From: CAWBOV01 sp963790525
GTDB taxonomy: Bacteria > Actinomycetota > Actinomycetes > Mycobacteriales > Jatrophihabitantaceae
DNA: 64,000 nucleotides
Assembly: GCA_963790525.1 (NCBI GenBank)
Contig: CAWBOV010000004.1
Coordinates: 248,001-312,000 of the forward strand
Direction: 5' to 3'
Positions 60,534 through 64,000 of this stretch are shown in pieces. The position numbers were made by a program, and so were the translations under genes. A model generated the notes under the pieces. That model worked only from the letters and a program-made list of their open reading frames with translations, was not told the origin of the DNA and did not search any database. How positions within the stretch are numbered: the first letter of the stretch is position 1; each line of letters begins with the position of its first letter.

Positions 60534-61646
60534 ATGCCCACACCGCTCAATCCCGACACCATCAGATCGGCGCCGAAGGTACTGCTCCACGATCATCTGG
60601 ACGGCGGTGTGCGGCCGCAGACCATCATCGAACTCGCCGACCAGGTGGGTTACACCGAGCTGCCGAGCACCGACGCCGGCGAGCTGGCGGCGTGGTTCCG
60701 GACGTCGGCCGACTCCGGCTCGCTGGTGCGGTACCTGGAGACGTTCAGCCACACCGTCGCGGTCATGCAGACCGCCGACGGGATCCGCCGCGTGGCCCGC
60801 GAGGCGGCCGAGGATCTAGCCGACGACGGGGTCGTGTACGCCGAGATCCGCTGGGCCCCGGAGCTGAGCGTCGAGGGCGACCTGAGCCTGGAGGAAGTGA
60901 TCGACGCCACCCTGGCGGGCTTCCGTGAGGGCGAGCAGGCCGCCGCCGCGCGCGGACGGTCGATCCGCGTCGGCGGGCTGCTGACGGCGATGCGCCACGC
61001 CGCGCGCTCGCGTGAGATCGCCGAGCTGGCGGTGCGCTACCGCGACGCCGGTGTGGTCGGCTTCGACATCGCCGGCGCGGAGGCCGGGTTCCCGCCCAGC
61101 CGGCACCTCGACGCCTTCGAGTACGTCCGGCGGGCGAACTTCCACGTCACCATCCACGCCGGCGAGGCGTTCGGGCTGCCGTCCATCTGGGAGGCCCTCC
61201 AGTGGTGCGGCACCGACCGGCTGGGGCACGGGGTGCGGATCGTCGATGACGTGTCCGTACGTGAGCCGTCGGCATCGGTACAGGAGTCGGCCGCCCACGC
61301 CGAGCTCGGCCTGCTCGCGGCCTACGTCCGGGACAAGCGCATCCCGCTGGAGATGTGCCCGTCGTCCAACGTCCAGACCGGCGCGGCCCGCTCGATCGCC
61401 GAGCATCCGATCGGGCTGCTGCGGGAGCTGTCGTTCCGCGTGACGGTCAACACCGACAACCGCCTCATGAGCGACACCTCGATGACGCGGGAGATGACGC
61501 AGCTCGTCGACGCGTTCGGCTACGACTGGTCAGACCTCTCGTGGTTCACGGTGAACGCGATGAAGAGCGCGTTCATCCCCTTCGACGAACGCCTCACCTT
61601 GATCAATGATGTGATCAAGCCTGCGTATGCGAGGTTGAGCGAGTAG
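60534..61646 (+). CDS. add: Adenosine deaminase
   Basis: 370 residues. Zinc ligands HDHLDGG (about 17-23) and HAGEAFG, the catalytic Glu in the latter, DRLGHGVRI, and NTDNRLMSDTS with the conserved Asp. Deaminates adenosine and deoxyadenosine to inosine forms. Functionally complements the nucleoside importer, Cdd and DeoA encoded 3-9 kb upstream. Start chosen at the ATG preceded by the TAGCCT element. Confidence 0.95.
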   Translation: MPTPLNPDTIRSAPKVLLHDHLDGGVRPQTIIELADQVGYTELPSTDAGELAAWFRTSADSGSLVRYLETFSHTVAVMQTADGIRRVAREAAEDLADDGVVYAEIRWAPELSVEGDLSLEEVIDATLAGFREGEQAAAARGRSIRVGGLLTAMRHAARSREIAELAVRYRDAGVVGFDIAGAEAGFPPSRHLDAFEYVRRANFHVTIHAGEAFGLPSIWEALQWCGTDRLGHGVRIVDDVSVREPSASVQESAAHAELGLLAAYVRDKRIPLEMCPSSNVQTGAARSIAEHPIGLLRELSFRVTVNTDNRLMSDTSMTREMTQLVDAFGYDWSDLSWFTVNAMKSAFIPFDERLTLINDVIKPAYARLSE

Positions 61647-61656
61647 AGCTGTAGGC

Positions 61657-62724
61657 ATGGCGCTGTTCTCCCGGTTCATCGGTCCGAAGGCGGGACTGGA
61701 CCCCGAGGCCCAGGAGCAGCAGCGGCTGAGCCAGGCCGAGCTCGCGGCCGGGCGGCTGCCTCTGTCCGCCCAGGAACGCCTCACGGCCTCCCGCGACGAC
61801 GGTGTGTTCACCTCCGCGCTGTCGACCCGTGACCTCGTGGCGGTGCGTGCCGCCGTGTACGAGGTGGTCGGGCAGGCGTTCGGGACGGCCACGTTCACGC
61901 TGAACCGGCAGCAGGCCTACTACCAGAACAACATCCACGGCCTGTCCTACGGCACCGGCGGTGGGTTCGGCGGCGGTTTCGGCGCGTACGGCGGCCAGGG
62001 CCAGCCGGCGGAGATGCGGGGATTCCACACCGGTGAGGTCGCCGCGCGCCGCACGGCGATGAGCCGGATGCTCGCCGAGTGCGCGGCGCTGGGCGGGGAG
62101 GGCGTCATCGGGGTGCGGTCGCTGCGGGCCGGGCAGGTGGCCAACTCGATCTACGAGTTCACCGTCGTGGGGACGTCCGTCCGCCGGCAGGCGACGTCCG
62201 TCCGCCGGCAGGGAGCGGCCGGCTCGCGGCTGGGCGACGATGGCCGACCCGCAGCGGACCCCGACCGGGCACCCTTCGCGACCACGCTCATCCCGGCCGA
62301 CTTCGCGATGCTGCTGCGCGGCGGGTGGCAACCGCGGGAGGTGCTGTTCGAGCTGGTGCGGTACAGCATCCACGGCGGAGCCTTCGCCCTCGGCGGCGGC
62401 ATCGGCCCGTTCTCCTCGCGGTCGTGGCAGAACGTCGAGCTCGGCGCCCCGACCACCCTGATGGAGTACGGCCGGGCGGCCGTGCGGCAGCGCCTGGACC
62501 GGCGGGTGCGCGCGTCCGGCGCGTCCGGCATGATTCTCGACGAGCTCCAGACCCGCCTCGAGCACGGGGAATGCGTGGCCATGCAGACCGCGACCGACTT
62601 CTACCTCGACGTCGAGGCGATGGGCAACGCGCTGGTCAGGGTCCGGCCGCCGGCCCGGACAGTGGCACCCGGTGGCGGCCGGCCCGGCCTGGAGATCACG
62701 CCGGTCGTACGGTTGGACGGGTGA
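61657..62724 (+). CDS. Tandem YbjQ/DUF74-like domain protein
   Basis: 355 residues. Two related domains: about 48-180 (VFTSALSTRDLVAVRA, RRTAMSRMLAECAALGGEGVIGVRSL) and about 207-345 (FATTLIPADFAMLLRGGWQP). The pattern of RMxAExxxLGxxGVxGVR matches the heavy-metal-binding/YbjQ family. A Gly-rich loop and a duplicated seven-residue TSVRRQ-containing segment are between. It begins 10 nt after add and opens a three-gene cluster with 62735 and 63207. Function unknown. Confidence 0.75.
   Translation: MALFSRFIGPKAGLDPEAQEQQRLSQAELAAGRLPLSAQERLTASRDDGVFTSALSTRDLVAVRAAVYEVVGQAFGTATFTLNRQQAYYQNNIHGLSYGTGGGFGGGFGAYGGQGQPAEMRGFHTGEVAARRTAMSRMLAECAALGGEGVIGVRSLRAGQVANSIYEFTVVGTSVRRQATSVRRQGAAGSRLGDDGRPAADPDRAPFATTLIPADFAMLLRGGWQPREVLFELVRYSIHGGAFALGGGIGPFSSRSWQNVELGAPTTLMEYGRAAVRQRLDRRVRASGASGMILDELQTRLEHGECVAMQTATDFYLDVEAMGNALVRVRPPARTVAPGGGRPGLEITPVVRLDG
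62172..62213 (+). repeat. Direct 21-bp duplication inside the YbjQ-like gene
   Basis: Two adjacent copies (62172-62192 and 62193-62213) differing only at the last base; encode a doubled Thr-Ser-Val-Arg-Arg-Gln segment. A fresh in-frame duplication. Confidence 0.9.
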
Positions 62725-62734
62725 GGGGACGCAC

Positions 62735-63139
62735 ATGACACAACCTGATCTGACGGTGCTCGCCGCCGTGCTGAGCCGGCAGAGCTCGGACCTGTCGGTC
62801 TATGCGGGGTTCCTGGTGGAAGCCCTGGCCGGCGCGCTGCCCCCGGAGAACGTCGTCGTGGAACGCAGGCGCGGCCTGTTCGGCCGGGCGAAGGACGACG
62901 CACCGGTCGTGTCCGTGGCGGTGCGGCTCGGCGAGAACACCTTCACGCTGCGCCGCCCGACGCCCGATTCGGCTCCCGTCGCCACCGTCTCGCACACCGT
63001 GGGCGGGATCGTGCTCAAGACCGCGACCGTCGCGTTGGCCGACTGGACGCAGCAGGTCGCCGCCGCCCTCGGGGCGCTGACCGAGACCAATGCCGACGCC
63101 GCAGCCGCGCTGGCCCGCATCACCCGGTTCACCGTGTAG
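62735..63139 (+). CDS. Conserved hypothetical protein between two YbjQ-like genes
   Basis: 134 residues, no signal or membrane segment. Central VVVERRRGLFGRAKDDAPV and NTFTLRRPTPD suggest a small beta-rich domain; helical C-terminus. ATG 10 nt after the 61657 gene. Probably co-transcribed and functionally linked to the YbjQ-like proteins. No known domain. Confidence 0.68.
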   Translation: MTQPDLTVLAAVLSRQSSDLSVYAGFLVEALAGALPPENVVVERRRGLFGRAKDDAPVVSVAVRLGENTFTLRRPTPDSAPVATVSHTVGGIVLKTATVALADWTQQVAAALGALTETNADAAAALARITRFTV

Positions 63140-63206
63140 TCCGCCCGGCCACCGCCGCGCGGCCGCTCGCCCAGCCAGCTCATCCCTGCCAGGTAAGGAA
63201 TCTCCG

Positions 63207-64000
63207 ATGACCACTCCGTCCCAACCCGCCTTCGACCCGACCGCCCTCGGCGTCCCGGCCGACGCGATCGCCCGGCTGCAGGAGAACCGGGCGGGGGCGC
63301 CCGGCGCGGTCTTCACCTCGGACCTGTCGGTGAACGAGTTCCTGCTCGTGCGCGAGGCCGGGTTCCGCCCGCTCGGGCTGGTGATGGGCTCCTCGATCTA
63401 CCACATCGGGCTGCAGCGCTCGAACTGGGGACAGAACATGGAACTCGGCGTGCTGTCCCAGGCGATGTACCACGCGCGGGAACTGGCGATGACCCGGATG
63501 GAGGCCGAGGCCTACGCCCTGGGCGCGGACGGGATCGTGGGCGTCCGGCTCGCGGTGACCCAGCACGCATGGGGCGAGCACCTGTCGGAGTTCATCGCCA
63601 TCGGCACCGCGGTGCTGTCGGAGCAGGGCGGCAGCTGGCGCGACCAGCGCGGGCGCCCGTTCACCTCCGACCTGTCCGGGCAGGACTTCTGGACGCTGCT
63701 CCAGTCGGGCTACGCGCCGGTCGGCATGGTGATGGGCACCTGCGTCTACCACATAGCGCACCAGTCGATGGGGCAGCTGTTCCGCAATGCCGGGCAGAAC
63801 GTCGAGATCCCGCAGTTCACCCAGGCGCTGTACGACGCGCGGGAACTGGCGATGACGCGGATGTCCGCCGAGGCGCATGCGCTGGGCGCGGAGGGCATCG
63901 TGGGCGTGGACCTGCGCGAGCACAACCACGTGTGGGGCATGCACGCGACGGAGTTCTTCGCGGTCGGCACGGCGGTCCGCCCGCTCCGCGCGGATCACGT
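63207..64000 (+). CDS. Second tandem YbjQ/DUF74-like protein (3' end outside window)
   Basis: First 264 residues of a frame open at the window edge. ATG 63207 with AAGGAA upstream. Two clear repeats: FTSDLSVNEFLLVREAGFRP with MYHARELAMTRMEAEAYALG and DGIVGVRL (about 37-115), and FTSDLSGQDFWTLLQSGYAP with LYDARELAMTRMSAEAHALG (about 152-235). Paralogue of the 61657 product; likely a metal-binding-type fold of unknown role. Confidence 0.75.
   Translation, partial: MTTPSQPAFDPTALGVPADAIARLQENRAGAPGAVFTSDLSVNEFLLVREAGFRPLGLVMGSSIYHIGLQRSNWGQNMELGVLSQAMYHARELAMTRMEAEAYALGADGIVGVRLAVTQHAWGEHLSEFIAIGTAVLSEQGGSWRDQRGRPFTSDLSGQDFWTLLQSGYAPVGMVMGTCVYHIAHQSMGQLFRNAGQNVEIPQFTQALYDARELAMTRMSAEAHALGAEGIVGVDLREHNHVWGMHATEFFAVGTAVRPLRADH

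Overview
The window is GC-rich chromosomal DNA from an actinomycete. Third codon positions are almost all G or C, GTG starts are common, stop/start overlaps such as ATGA and GTGA are frequent, and the order sucC-sucD, DUF5336, PerM-like protein, purN, purH, then folD-DUF3017-mdh, is typical of Actinomycetota. I cannot place it below order level; a Frankiales/Nakamurellales-like relative is a guess. I saw no tRNA, rRNA, CRISPR array, insertion sequence or prophage.

Layout. 1-12.7 kb: housekeeping (TCA enzymes sucC, sucD and mdh; purine synthesis purN, purH; folD) with proline-rich membrane proteins. 12.8-15.7 kb: a lower-GC coupled gene pair (LiaF-like plus unknown) and a DrrAB-like ABC exporter behind a coupled micro-ORF. 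15.7-25.9 kb: a carbohydrate region with two LacI regulators, a YtcJ-like amidohydrolase, a sugar ABC importer, a GH130 beta-mannoside enzyme and a large secreted protein. 25.9-31.4 kb: a serine/glycine-repeat protein, two exported proteins, a fused E1 alpha/beta dehydrogenase and icd. 31.4-34.2 kb: a TmsA/TmsB-like pair for 10-methyl fatty acids. 34.2-42.1 kb: galE-galK, a CNNM/CBS protein, trpS, an RNA-ligase-like protein, a YihY protein and a D-Ala-D-Ala carboxypeptidase. 42-47 kb: TetR, glpK, glpD and a nuclease-like gene. 47.3-50.7 kb: the sdhCDAB operon. 51-58.1 kb: a BMP-type nucleoside importer with cdd and deoA, complemented by add at 60.5 kb. 58-64 kb: a KstD-like flavoprotein, an acVLRF1 ribosome-rescue factor, and the first part of a tandem YbjQ-like family.

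The most striking feature is not a gene. Sixteen plus-strand genes carry roughly one hundred single-base insertions. Wherever the site can be pinned by the protein family, the extra base sits between two codons. All 14 minus-strand genes are intact, and the damaged blocks end near gene or operon borders. Error-prone sequence is the default explanation, but the codon-phase regularity is unexplained. In this annotation such genes are typed as pseudogene, although their coding content otherwise looks fully preserved and I do not believe they are decayed.

Regulatory layout: several genes have a TAGNNT -10 element 6-8 nt before the start codon, implying leaderless mRNAs; strong hairpins close sucD, glpD and the 27.26 kb convergent junction and separate the BMP lipoprotein from its ABC genes; and a perfect 16-bp palindrome overlaps the promoter of the sugar-operon LacI gene.
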